Positions 8,104 to 15,765 of a stretch of DNA of 17,056 nt are shown here, one piece after another (the first letter of the stretch is position 1; each line of letters begins with the position of its first letter). The notes beneath the pieces are model-generated. The model was not told where the DNA came from. It worked only from the letters and a program-made list of their open reading frames with translations, and searched no databases. The position numbers were made by a program, and so were the translations under genes. The stretch is from positions 1 through 17,056 of the forward strand of contig MU858381.1 in assembly GCA_033297075.1 (NCBI GenBank). Direction: 5' to 3'. This DNA comes from Rhypophila decipiens (lineage: Eukaryota; Ascomycota; Sordariomycetes; Sordariales; Naviculisporaceae).

Positions 8104-8592
8104 TGTTAAAGTAATGCCAGGCATGTAGCTTATACGCTGTAAGCTAGGCATGCGAACACCGCAGGAAGCAGGCCAACACCGTTGGTCTGGTGGATGCAGG
8201 GCAGGCCCTGCATCTATAGGATAAGCACAGAGTATGCTTTACTTACATTTACAAGGTAAATCCCTCCTTTGTAATAGTGGGTCAGGAGTTCCACCAAGGA
8301 GCTCCACAGAGCCTTCCAGAGGCTCGCCACTGTTCCAGATGCTCATCAGCATCATACGACGCCTACCACAGGCATCACACCACTCTATTCTAGGTCTGGT
8401 AGACCCCTAGGCCCCATGGAACCTCTATGGAATCCTCTGTGGGCCACCAGACGGTTATATAAGGGGCAGGACCCCCTAGAGAGTTCTGAACTCTTACATG
8501 CAATCTGCAATCGCTTGTATATAGTTGAATCGATCACTATAATTATTACTTCTATTGACTACCGCTTCCGCTGTGCGCAACCATTGCCCTCT
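8104..8592 (+). mobile_element. LTR-like block with TATA box
   Basis: The block begins TGTTAAAG and contains a core promoter TATATAAG at 8456-8463, followed about 30 bases on by a C-rich stretch, a layout typical of LTR U3/R regions. It has a 10-bp-arm palindrome at 8193-8214. No long ORF beyond a doubtful one at 8416 is present. The right boundary is unclear because it runs into a second LTR-like unit on the other strand at 8593. No internal retroelement genes follow in this orientation, so it would be a solo or truncated LTR. Confidence 0.4.
8193..8214. repeat. palindrome, 10-bp arms
   Basis: GATGCAGGGC at 8193-8202 and GCCCTGCATC at 8205-8214, separated by AG, inside the LTR-like block. 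Confidence 0.7.
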
Positions 8593-8752
8593 TGTCACGG
8601 GTGCGAACCTTGTGTGGGGTTGACAATCGATGTTGTTGCACGACGAGCTACAACAAGCAGCCCCGCCTGCATGGAGCTATACACCAGGTGGGGGCTGACT
8701 AATCAGGTCACGCGATGCCCCATGACCCCATGTCACGGCTAGGTCCGTGACA
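8593..8752 (-). mobile_element. short LTR-like unit of a gypsy element
   Basis: On the minus strand it starts TGTCACGG (8752-8745) and ends CCGTGACA (8600-8593), the TG...CA inverted ends expected of an LTR. Just upstream on the same strand is a purine run, ACAGGGGGGTAG, like the polypurine tract that primes plus-strand synthesis beside a 3' LTR. A second internal CCGTGACA-type copy makes a 22-bp inverted repeat at 8731-8752. No clear target-site duplication was seen. Confidence 0.45.
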
Positions 8753-8764
8753 CTACCCCCCTGT
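8753..8764 (-). other. polypurine tract
   Basis: The minus-strand sequence reads ACAGGGGGGTAG immediately before the TGTCACGG LTR start. The position and composition fit a retroelement polypurine tract. Confidence 0.45.
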
Positions 8765-8787
8765 CACTACATAGGTCTTCTTCTTAA

Positions 8788-8950
8788 CTAGTCACACAGT
8801 CTAATTTCCTCCTCCGGGGCCTCTTTCAACCTCGGTTCTCCCTCCGCCGCTGAAGCTTGTTCTTCCTTGCCGTTCGACTGACCCAACTAGGGGGTTGTCC
8901 CCCATTCGTCATGATACTCCCAAATGTCATCGTCACAACCCTCCAGGTCC
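8788..8950 (-). pseudogene. probable C-terminal tail of retroelement polyprotein
   Basis: A minus-strand frame reads CDDDIWEYHDEWGTTP, hits a stop, then continues LGQSNGKEEQASAAEGEPR and ends RLCD at the stop 8790-8788, about 25 bases before the polypurine tract. The acidic, proline-containing tail in this position fits the end of a gypsy polyprotein. No catalytic domain remains here, so the assignment rests on context. Confidence 0.3.
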
Positions 8951-9519
8951 CGGGCTGGTTGCTGTGACGGATGACGCCGTCGGGGATGCCGTCAAGGTTA
9001 ACGCCACGTTCTTTGGCGAGATGCCAAGTGGATCCAACTATGGATCCGACCTCGGTTATAAAGTGTCACGACCACACAGCACATTCTTCCTTTCTTTCTC
9101 TCTCTCTTTAGTCCTCGCCCCTGTACGCGGTGATGTTCTTCTTAATGTTGCGGTTTGCAAACGGCGAGCTGGGACGACTCGCTCACTGTGACCGTCATCG
9201 CTCTGCGGTTGGTTTACTATGATCAAGACCTACGTCAAACAGCAACGGCACAACTACGCCGGTCTATTCAAGAACGATTCCGAGACATTCTCGAGGATGT
9301 GTGTTGATATTGTGGGTTCTCGGGCTGCAAGCGCTGAAGGTCGCTTTCGTCATTCTGGTATTTGCATTGAGTACCCTTTTGAGTGCTCTTTCGAACAGTT
9401 GTAATAAATTATCACATAAATAGACTACTGTACCGTTGCCTGGTAGTAAGAAAGGACAGTAAATTTTCTTCAGTTCAGTCCGATCCCAACTAAGTCTAAA
9501 AATCTCGTCCCCACTTGAT
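8951..9519. other. no recognised gene
   Basis: Short frames exist (for example plus 9219-9404, 61 codons), but none shows a known motif. A TGTCACGACC word at 9064-9073 resembles a gypsy LTR end. A pyrimidine run lies at 9085-9110. The stretch is probably retroelement flank. Confidence 0.4.
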
Positions 9520-9687
9520 CTAATTCTTCTCAGCTACAGCCTCATATTCAGCTAGGATCTCCTTGTCTTCGTCGCTCAGAACGGGTGCCCAGAAGCCATT
9601 GGTGGAGAAATAAGAAAAGCGGGGCCGATTTCGCCCGGACCTGGTAGACGCTGGCTCCGGGGAGTCCGGAATCGTTTTGGTCGCCGG
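9520..9687 (-). pseudogene. possible C-terminal exon relic
   Basis: A minus frame open from 9687 to the stop at 9522-9520 encodes 55 residues including RSGRNRPRFSYFSTNGFW and an acidic end, SDEDKEILAEYEAVAEKN. The segment is GC-rich inside AT-rich flanks and reads like a true protein end. It has no ATG, and a TTTTAG acceptor-like site lies just upstream. No family was recognised. Confidence 0.3.
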
Positions 9688-9689
9688 TC

Positions 9690-10628
9690 AAATTTTCTAA
9701 AAGTGATGTCTTTTATATTATAAAGGCTGGAGAATCGAAATCCGCAAATTGAAAGTTTAGCTAGAGGGAAAAATGGTAGAGAAATGGTGGTTAGAGAGCT
9801 TGAGAAAGACAACCAACCAATCATTATCCACTATGGCGTCACAGCCAAAGTCATCCGAGTTGAAGACATTATGATTCGAGTAACAAGGGCCGTTAGCATC
9901 GTCTGTTTCCTTCTTTCCTAACCCACAATGCACAATACTGGGCTTTTCGAGGAAGTTGCTTCGTCGGCGTTGTTGTGTTAGTGTGCTTTCTGCGGATGCT
10001 ATATAGAGATACAACGTGAATGGAATACTTGTCGGGAACGTTACGATACATTTAAGTCCCAGAATACGTCTGAAATACCCGGCCCTCGACAGGATTTAAA
10101 TGAATCCGTAAACGAAGAATCAATGTTTGAGGCATCCATATCTGGAGAATAAACCGGATTCTAGGTAGCTGATACCTAGAACAGCGCCCAAAGAGGTAGT
10201 ATTAGACACACCTGCACCGCCATATACGACGAGGTAGCCAGCTGGTATTGGCAGTCGAGAGAAAATGGTGAGTCTTTGCCTACTTGGAAGTCGATGTCAT
10301 TGGGTGGGCAAGTAGAGAATTCCTATTGGTGGGCAAGAAAGAATGCAATTATTAGACCAAGTGCTTTTGAGCCGCCCCAATTTGATCACATATACCGCAT
10401 TACGAGCTTGTTAGTATTACCCCTGGTCAAACCAACATTTATGTAGGTGAGAATAATAACACTGAAACGGCTATTTCGGCAACGGTGCTTTCGGCGCCTT
10501 CAAGGAGTCACTTCTCCATCTTTGGCCATTGCACAATTCGCATCTGATTAGACTGACATAAGTTACTTAAAACCTGAAATTCATCTCTCGGGAATGTTCT
10601 GTATATATGTATACCACTTTCACATACT
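9690..10628. other. gene-free AT-rich stretch
   Basis: No convincing coding frame. A 9-bp-arm hairpin lies at 10159-10181. A TGGGCAAG word is repeated about 29 bases apart near 10300 and 10333. The last 100 bases carry TATATATG (10602-10609), a possible promoter element for the coiled-coil gene starting at 10629. Confidence 0.45.
10159..10181. repeat. hairpin, 9-bp arms
   Basis: TTCTAGGTA at 10159-10167 and TACCTAGAA at 10173-10181 around GCTGA. No second copy was seen. Confidence 0.6.
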
Positions 10629-11105
10629 ATGTTAGTACTAAAAAGTCCCGTCACTCTAACTAAGCTAATACTTATCTTTAGGACTCAATTAGACCAACTA
10701 AATGAACTTACCGAGACTGATCTAAGACTACGCTATAATCAAGTCAAAGACCAATTAGAGCAAGCTAACTTTCGAAATCAAGAACTGATTGACCTCTTAT
10801 CTGAATACGTGGATCAACTCGATGAGCAAGCGTTCTACAAGGATGTGCTAGAGATGAATCTAGATCAGCATAAAGAAACACTTGCCGACACATCTAAACA
10901 GCTTGCCGACACATCTAGACAGCTTGCCGAAAAAGCATGCGTTATTGAGGCCCAGGAATATCTTTTGTTCTCTTCTAGAGAAGAAGTTCAATATTTGACT
11001 AGTATAATTACTGAGAAGGAGGAGCTGATCTCACGTCTAGGTCTTCAGGCAGAACCCGAAGAAGTGGATAGTGCGAGACCAAAAAAGAGAAAGATAGCTC
11101 TCTGA
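10629..11105 (+). CDS. coiled-coil protein with C-terminal basic motif
   Basis: The frame from ATG 10629 encodes 158 residues. Most of it is Leu/Gln/Glu-rich heptads typical of a coiled coil (for example LRLRYNQVKDQLEQANF), with three 21-bp tandem units encoding LADTSKQ, LADTSRQ, LAEKA. It ends in RPKKRKIAL, a classic nuclear-localisation-like cluster. Residues 2-18 (LVLKSPVTLTKLILIF) look unlike the rest. A GTTAGT donor at 10631 and TTTAG acceptor ending at 10681, with CTAAC between, would remove 51 nt and recreate an ATG from AT plus G, giving MTQLDQLNEL. Either model keeps the frame. No enzyme motif and no family were recognised; a dimerising nuclear protein is inferred. Confidence 0.6.
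   Translation: MLVLKSPVTLTKLILIFRTQLDQLNELTETDLRLRYNQVKDQLEQANFRNQELIDLLSEYVDQLDEQAFYKDVLEMNLDQHKETLADTSKQLADTSRQLAEKACVIEAQEYLLFSSREEVQYLTSIITEKEELISRLGLQAEPEEVDSARPKKRKIAL
10631..10681 (+). other. candidate intron splitting the start codon
   Basis: Donor GTTAGT (10631-10636), branch CTAAC (10656-10660), acceptor TTTAG (10677-10681), 51 nt. Splicing joins AT to G and restores ATG followed by ACTCAATTAGACC in the coiled-coil frame. Retention uses the ATG at 10629 and adds 17 residues. Confidence 0.5.
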
Positions 11106-11464
11106 TCCAGAGTTGCAACTTTGTATTGTACTTGTAGGAATATTATCAATGCGCTCAGCACAGCTATGTCTGGACTACCACCCACAATTTGATAAAAAGC
11201 CAGAATTTTAAGAACGATTCTCTGAAGGGCTGGAAAGGATGGACGCGTACTGAAAGGGCAAGAAAGAAAGAAACTCGGTTGCGACTGAACCCAAAGGAAT
11301 TTAGGAGAGCAAGTTCTAGGCAGTTCTAACAGATTGATAACCTTAATCCGCACACTTGGCGGAAGGTGTGAAAGAGCATCCTCCCAAAGAATGCGTGGCC
11401 GGTGTACACCAAGCTAGGCAGGCAACATTATTCACACAACAGGGACAGGCCAAGACTAGAAAAT
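11106..11464. other. convergent intergenic stretch
   Basis: The space between the 3' ends of the plus-strand coiled-coil gene and the minus-strand heptad ORF. No motif-bearing frame was found. Confidence 0.45.
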
Positions 11465-11757
11465 CTATTCTAAGAATTCGTCACTACTCGCCATCCACAT
11501 GTCGGCCGGTTGCGCTACTTGCGCTTGGGGCTGGGTGGCTGGTAATGACTGATAAAAGTTCTCCACCTTACAAAACCATTCTTCCAGTTTAGCCATCAGT
11601 TCCTGGAATTTGATATCGGTGGTTGTGTCTCGAAGCGCAGCTACTTGGTCTGATAGATGACCAACCTGGTCTGAAAGGCAGCCAATCTGGTCTGAGAGGC
11701 AGCCAATCTGGTCTGACAGGGTGGCCAGTGTAGGCTCCGCTCTATGCAAAATGAGTC
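11465..11757 (-). CDS. heptad-repeat coiled-coil exon
   Basis: A minus frame ends at 11465 and is open up to a TGA near 11763, with no upstream ATG. It contains LSDQIGC, LSDQIGC, LSDQVGH, LSDQVAA, LRDTTTD, a Leu every seventh residue, and then KFQELMAKLEEWFCKVENFY. TGCATAG just before the coding part is a plausible splice acceptor, so this is probably a last exon or a relic. The four heptads are encoded by a 21-bp tandem repeat. No family was recognised. Confidence 0.4.
11646..11729. repeat. 21-bp minisatellite encoding heptads
   Basis: TGGTCTG recurs at 11646, 11667, 11688 and 11709, exactly 21 bases apart. Each unit encodes seven residues of a coiled coil on the minus strand. Confidence 0.85.
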
Positions 11758-12020
11758 ACTGCTATATGAAGGCGTTTGCCGCCTCCCGAGCCACTTCTTG
11801 CCTTGCGCCCCCTGATTTTGAGCGTTTAATTTGCCTGAGCCTCGCAAATTCTCCCACTTCTCCTATTACCCTTTCTTCAAGAAATCTTTTAACCCTAAGC
11901 TTAAATATTCCACAAAGAACTTAGCAACTGTTCATTTCTTCTATACTAGTTTCTACAATATCATCACCGCTCGGTGGTATAACCGACTTTCGCTCAGCTT
12001 TGCCACACTGGATATTCAGG

Positions 12021-12173
12021 ATGCCCCATCACACATACACCTGCCCGACGCAGGCTCAACTGCAACCCGCAATACAGTGCTCAGGTCATACAAGCAGTGC
12101 TTTCAGCAGCTCCGCCAAGCCCGATGAGGACTGGACCAAGATCTCGGACCTCACTGAAGCGGAACAGAGATAA
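12021..12173 (+). pseudogene. bZIP protein N-terminal relic
   Basis: ATG at 12021 opens a 50-residue frame containing SSAKPDEDWTKISDL and then a stop. In fungal bZIP proteins this acidic lead-in (DEDWTKISD-) stands directly before the basic DNA-binding region, rich in Arg with an NRIAQR-like core. Here the frame turns into TEAEQR and stops at 12171-12173, so the basic region and zipper are missing. It is a truncated, decayed copy. The family recognition is from memory of the motif. Confidence 0.55.
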
Positions 12174-12274
12174 TACAATAAAATATACAGATCTGTTTTC
12201 TTATATGTACCGTACTAAAACCTAAATGACTTGGAACGCAACAGTAACATATTAACTTTCATTCCTTATCACAG

Positions 12275-12766
12275 TTAGTCTAAGTCTTCCAAAGATACCT
12301 GTGAAAGAGCAAGTATCTCCTGAAGCTGATCTGGCGTAACGCGAATTGGGATCTGCTGTGACCAAAGATAAGATTTGCAGGAGTCGACTAGGACCGATCC
12401 TAGGTATGCTACAGCGGTTTTGTTCTTACCACGAGAACGATAGGTATTGAAATCAAGGTTTTTAAGTTGAATCTGGCAAATACCGACAAGGAATTTCATT
12501 GCTGAGGGGACGAAAGACAGCGCTGGTGAGTAGCGATAATAAAAGGCTAGATTAACTTCCCTATTATATACTTCTGTCAGAAAGAAGAGGTTGAAAACAG
12601 GAAAGTGCTGGCAAGAGCTAGAATAGTGGATTCGTAAGAAGATTATTGTATGTATTCTTGCATCGGCGGTAAGCAAGCGTTGTTTTTGTTGCCGACACTC
12701 CGTTGGAGAGCTGCACCTTGTAGCTTCTATATAGTCTAACTGCTCCCACTTGATAAAAAAGCATGT
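12275..12766 (-). CDS. unrecognised C-terminal coding exon
   Basis: A minus frame is open from 12766 to the stop at 12277-12275. It reads EQLDYIEATRCSSPTECRQQ, then RLLTADARIHTIIFLRIHYS, and ends SQVSLEDLD. Residue use is protein-like throughout, with an internal hydrophobic-aromatic part (FNLFFLTEVYNREVNLAFYY). No ATG begins it; an AGCAG site near 12740 could be a splice acceptor. Its 5' end coincides with one copy of the dispersed repeat at 12740-12836. No family was recognised; it could be a transposon-borne gene or a relic. Confidence 0.4.
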   Translation of the reverse strand, partial: TCFFIKWEQLDYIEATRCSSPTECRQQKQRLLTADARIHTIIFLRIHYSSSCQHFPVFNLFFLTEVYNREVNLAFYYRYSPALSFVPSAMKFLVGICQIQLKNLDFNTYRSRGKNKTAVAYLGSVLVDSCKSYLWSQQIPIRVTPDQLQEILALSQVSLEDLD

Positions 12767-12836
12767 TTATAAGGCTAGACAAGATCCGTGTGCTTCTGTT
12801 AGAGCCACAAACGGTTCTGTGTGAGGTAAGAGCAAA
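12740..12836 (-). repeat. dispersed repeat, copy A (inverted)
   Basis: The minus-strand sequence TTTGCTCTTAC ... CGTTTGTGGCTCT ... ATCTTGTCTAGCCTTA ... GCTT ... ATCA ... GGAGC matches the plus strand at 14583-14679 in the same order and spacing, roughly 70 percent identical by eye. Confidence 0.65.
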
Positions 12837-13009
12837 TTGAACACGCTCCCGCAAAACCAGCACACCATATAGGCGCCATATATGGGTCCTGTCATTCTCA
12901 TAATGTCTCAAGGATAACTAACGTATACAGCAGCTCTTCGCATCTTGCTATCATCTACTTTCTAGGGGCCACGAGGCGTTTTCACAAAGAACGCGAGCAA
13001 CCCATTTGA

Positions 13010-13651
13010 ATGCACGTTACAGGCCGTGTCGCTATCGGACAAAAATCACGCGTTGCCATGTCGAGGGAGAATTGTATGATTTTTATAAACTCTGACGTAT
13101 GGATCGAAGCCCAAAAGTCTGCTGTTTCGGGCAACAGCCACGAGCCCAAGCTTGAGAACTCGGACCGCAACCCACGGTTCAAGGTCGACATTGGCAACCT
13201 TGTCGAGAGGTTCCGTGAAGATCGCACCCAAGGACCTTTATTCATCTACGGATCTTGTCCGCCTCCACACGACTCGGTCTGGGAGACTTTCAAGAAGAAC
13301 CAATTCGAGACTAATATCTACAATCGCGATCTCAAAGACAACTCCATGTCAGCCGACATAAGCGAGAAGGCCACCGAACTGAGGGTCAGGGCCGAGGCGG
13401 GCGACCACAAGGCGGCCGAGAAAAGGGACAACACGACACTTATTGTCATCACGGGGGACCGCGGCATGTTGCCCGTCTTCAAGAAGGTTGTACTGAGGTG
13501 CAAAATTCGAGTTGAACTATGGGCCTGGAAGTCGGGCATTTCCCACGAGTATATAAAGCTGGATTTGGACAACAACTTGTTTTCGGTTTACCTCTTGGAT
13601 TCAATATTCAAAGATATTTTTATTTTACCGCCTTCTGCTCCACGCGGATGA
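13010..13651 (+). CDS. NYN-domain-like protein, probably degenerate
   Basis: The 213-residue frame matches a fungal NYN (PIN-like) family: MIFINSDVWIEAQKS near the N-terminus, FIYGSCPPPHDSVW (78-91), NIYNRD (102-107), NSMSADISEKA (111-121), TLIVITGDRG (143-152), VELWAWKSGISHEYIKL. NYN proteins are metal-dependent ribonucleases with an Asp cluster. The expected first Asp is Asn27, and the usual TGDxD is TGDRG (Gly152); Asp116 and Asp150 remain. The start could be 13010 or a later in-frame ATG (13058, MSRENC). Flanking inverted repeats at 12740 and 14583 are notable. It may be a pseudoenzyme or early pseudogene. Confidence 0.6.
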   Translation: MHVTGRVAIGQKSRVAMSRENCMIFINSDVWIEAQKSAVSGNSHEPKLENSDRNPRFKVDIGNLVERFREDRTQGPLFIYGSCPPPHDSVWETFKKNQFETNIYNRDLKDNSMSADISEKATELRVRAEAGDHKAAEKRDNTTLIVITGDRGMLPVFKKVVLRCKIRVELWAWKSGISHEYIKLDLDNNLFSVYLLDSIFKDIFILPPSAPRG

Positions 13652-14185
13652 TCAAAAGGGTTGTCCTTCACATGAGGATGGTCTTAACGGTGGCATCCTC
13701 AAGCTGAAAGGCGATAAAAACATCGAAACACAGGTGGTTGGAGTGATAGATGATTAATATGCAAGGGCTCAAGATAGTTTCTCACCAACGTACGCATAAA
13801 AAAATTTCACTAAGTTTTTTAGAGACCACCGGGGATCCGAATATGGAGCTACAAGCGTCTGCTTCGGTTGTCGGGCTTCTCGCTGGCGTCGGCTGGCTCC
13901 TCGAGCGGCTTGTCGGTCCCGCCAAAACGCGTGCGGCCCCTCGTGCGACGGGCCGGGCATCTGCAGGCCGGTCAAGGATGTGTGCCTTTTTTTGTCGAGA
14001 TGAAACAAATGAAGACTCCCCCCTTTTCTGGGCCACTTGCGCCCAGTTCCAGAAACGACTCCAAAGTCACCATGGTACATCGTAATACTATTGCGGCTGT
14101 ATATGACTACCGCGATATTATCCTTGCTAAGGTTCACAGAGCCGTTAATGGCTTCAGTAAGGCTAAGCAGTAGGTGAGGTTACTG
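13652..14185 (+). pseudogene. possible NLR N-terminal helix relic
   Basis: Around 13843 an ATG opens MELQASASVVGLLAGVGWLL, which resembles the first helix of helical domains at the start of many fungal NLR-like proteins (pattern M-x-x-x-x-x-A-S-V-x-G-L-L). The following residues are Arg/Ala-rich and do not continue the family. Several frames overlap and no intact gene is evident. It is either a decayed exon or chance similarity. Confidence 0.25.
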
Positions 14186-14189
14186 CACA

Positions 14190-14990
14190 ACCCATGAGCT
14201 ATTTCTGGCTCCAGCTCTATCCGTGCAAGAGTAGTTTCGGTTGCGACTTTTGGCTCTAGAAATGGTATGGGTATTGTGTCCACTTGTAATACAGTACTGT
14301 ACCCCCTTCGCATGTCTCCAGAAATTGCTTCTGTAACGTGGTAAGTAATCTAAATTTCCAGAAATGCCCCTAAGGCACTTCATGTACCTTTCTCCGCTGC
14401 AAAATCAATACGCCCGCTTTGCTATGAGGTCCACATCCGGTCAGTTACATATTGCTTAGCCTTACGAGACCTGTTTCTGCACCATGTTTGGCTCTCAAAG
14501 GACATTCCTTGCAAGACTTGCCTCTGCGGCCATTTATAGCTCTGGAAATAGCAGACATTGCAACCCATGCTTCTGCACCTGGTTGCTCTTACTCTATATC
14601 GAGTCGTTTGTGGCTCTCGAAACAGCAGGGTTATCTTGTCTAGCCTTACAAAGACCTGCTTCTGCATCAGCCAGGAGCCATTTCTGGCTTTGTCCACTTC
14701 CGAACAGCTCTCACCTTATTACCCTAATTTATCTCTTGTTACTATACCCCCACTAATTCTCCTTCAAAGTATAGCTGGGGGAAAGGAATAACTTTTGTCC
14801 GAAGATGTTGGTAGTGGGTTGAACTGCACACGCTCTCACTCCAGGCGGAGCCATCTGTGGCTCTTAAGGAGCCGTTTTCTAGAGGTAAAGACTCACCATG
14901 CTACAGACGCCATTTCTGGAGTCCACCGCGTTTATAACCCAGATGCAGAAGCCCAAGCCGCGCTCCTGCGCCACTGCTTGTTGCTCCTTT
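14190..14990. repeat. cluster of degenerate repeat modules
   Basis: No gene is seen. GAGCYATYTSTGGCT-type near-palindromes occur at 14196-14211, 14675-14690 and 14848-14863. A TAGCCTTAC...GACCTG.TTCTGCA module occurs at 14457 and again 184 bases on at 14641. Short frames here are by-products of the repeats. Confidence 0.5.
14583..14679 (+). repeat. dispersed repeat, copy B
   Basis: TTGCTCTTAC ... CGTTTGTGGCTCT ... ATCTTGTCTAGCCTTAC, homologous to the minus strand at 12836-12740. The two copies are inverted and enclose the NYN-like gene. Confidence 0.65.
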
Positions 14991-15023
14991 GAAGGCTATG
15001 ATGCAGCTAAAGCCGGACTGGGC

Positions 15024-15372
15024 TCACCGCTCTGACTTGACGTCCAGTCGTTTCATAAGTGCTTGCCAAACCTTGGATGTGAACAACTTGTCTCGGTCTG
15101 ACGTGATGTCGTCCGGCAGCCCGTGATGGCTGACGATGTGTCGTTCGAAAAGGTATGAGAGTTGTTCAGCGGTCGTTGTCTCTTTCCATGGCAGGAAGTA
15201 TGCCCATTTGGTGAGTCGGTCCACGACGACCCAAATTGCATCGTACTTCGTGCCTGTTCCGTCTGGTGCTTCTGATTCTGGAAGCTTGGTGATGAAGTCC
15301 ATCGATATGGATCCCCATGCTCGTTCTGGTGTTGGTAGTGGCTCCAGTAATCCGTATTCACGGCAGAATATC
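15024..15372 (-). pseudogene. Ty3/gypsy integrase core fragment
   Basis: The minus frame reads FCREYGLLEPLPTPERAWG, SISMDFITKLPES, then YDAIWVVVDRLTKWAYFLPW and HGLPDDITSDRDKLFTSKVW, the retroviral-type integrase catalytic core. The first and second catalytic Asp (MDF and SDRD) are present. The frame stops at 15024 right after RLDVKSER, so the third residue (Glu) and everything after it are lost. The zinc-binding HHCC part is replaced upstream by GH47 sequence. It is a dead fragment. Confidence 0.85.
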
Positions 15373-15710
15373 CTTTGGCAAGCCGCTTGTCACCGTCGCG
15401 GTGCCAGCGTGCCTCATCCCAGGGGCACGAGTCAAGTGATAGGCAGGTGATGAGTGTAAAAACCTCGGGCATAATACCTGTAGGTGTACCAGCGTACGCC
15501 CATACGCAGCCCCGCGTGATTTGCTCGCCAGCCGAGACGTGATCGGGAAGTTCGAGCAGCTCCAGCGAGGCCGAACATGCCCCCGACGAAACAGGATAGG
15601 TGCTGGAAGTCGGGGATGAGTGTGGGTTTGCTGTCTTTGACTGATACATCGCCGGTGAATATGATAGGGTGAGAGGTATTAGCTGATGTCTTTTCATTAA
15701 CTAATACCCT
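15373..15710 (-). pseudogene. GH47 alpha-1,2-mannosidase fragment, frameshifted
   Basis: On the minus strand one frame gives VKDSKPTLIPDFQHLSCFVG and GMFGLAG, and a shifted frame continues ELLELPDHVSAGEQ, TRGCVWAYAGTPTGIMPEVF, CPWDEARWHRDGDKRLAKGY. These follow the order of glycosyl hydrolase family 47, a secretory-pathway mannosidase that trims N-glycans or acts outside the cell. The frameshift falls near 15570. It ends at about 15373 where gypsy integrase sequence begins. Neither end of the gene is present. Confidence 0.8.
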
Positions 15711-15765
15711 TGAAAGAAGGCCCACTACCTAGAAACTATCTTGGTGGCTCTCATATCCCACGTGA

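Noticed and set aside
8593..8630. Possible tRNA or primer-binding site suggested by GGGTGCGAACC
   Set aside because: A T-arm-like word is present, but no acceptor or anticodon stem could be formed around it.
8416..8742. 108-codon plus ORF
   Set aside because: It crosses the boundary of two LTR-like units and has no recognisable domain.
11831..12127. 98-codon plus ORF overlapping the bZIP relic
   Set aside because: Wrong frame; the bZIP-type motif is read from 12021 in another frame.
13769..14137. Minus-strand ORFs of 122 and 84 codons
   Set aside because: Low-complexity Arg/Ala/Pro-rich frames in a GC-rich patch; no motif.
14422..14791. Several short ORFs on both strands
   Set aside because: They lie in the degenerate repeat cluster and reflect repeated sequence, not genes.
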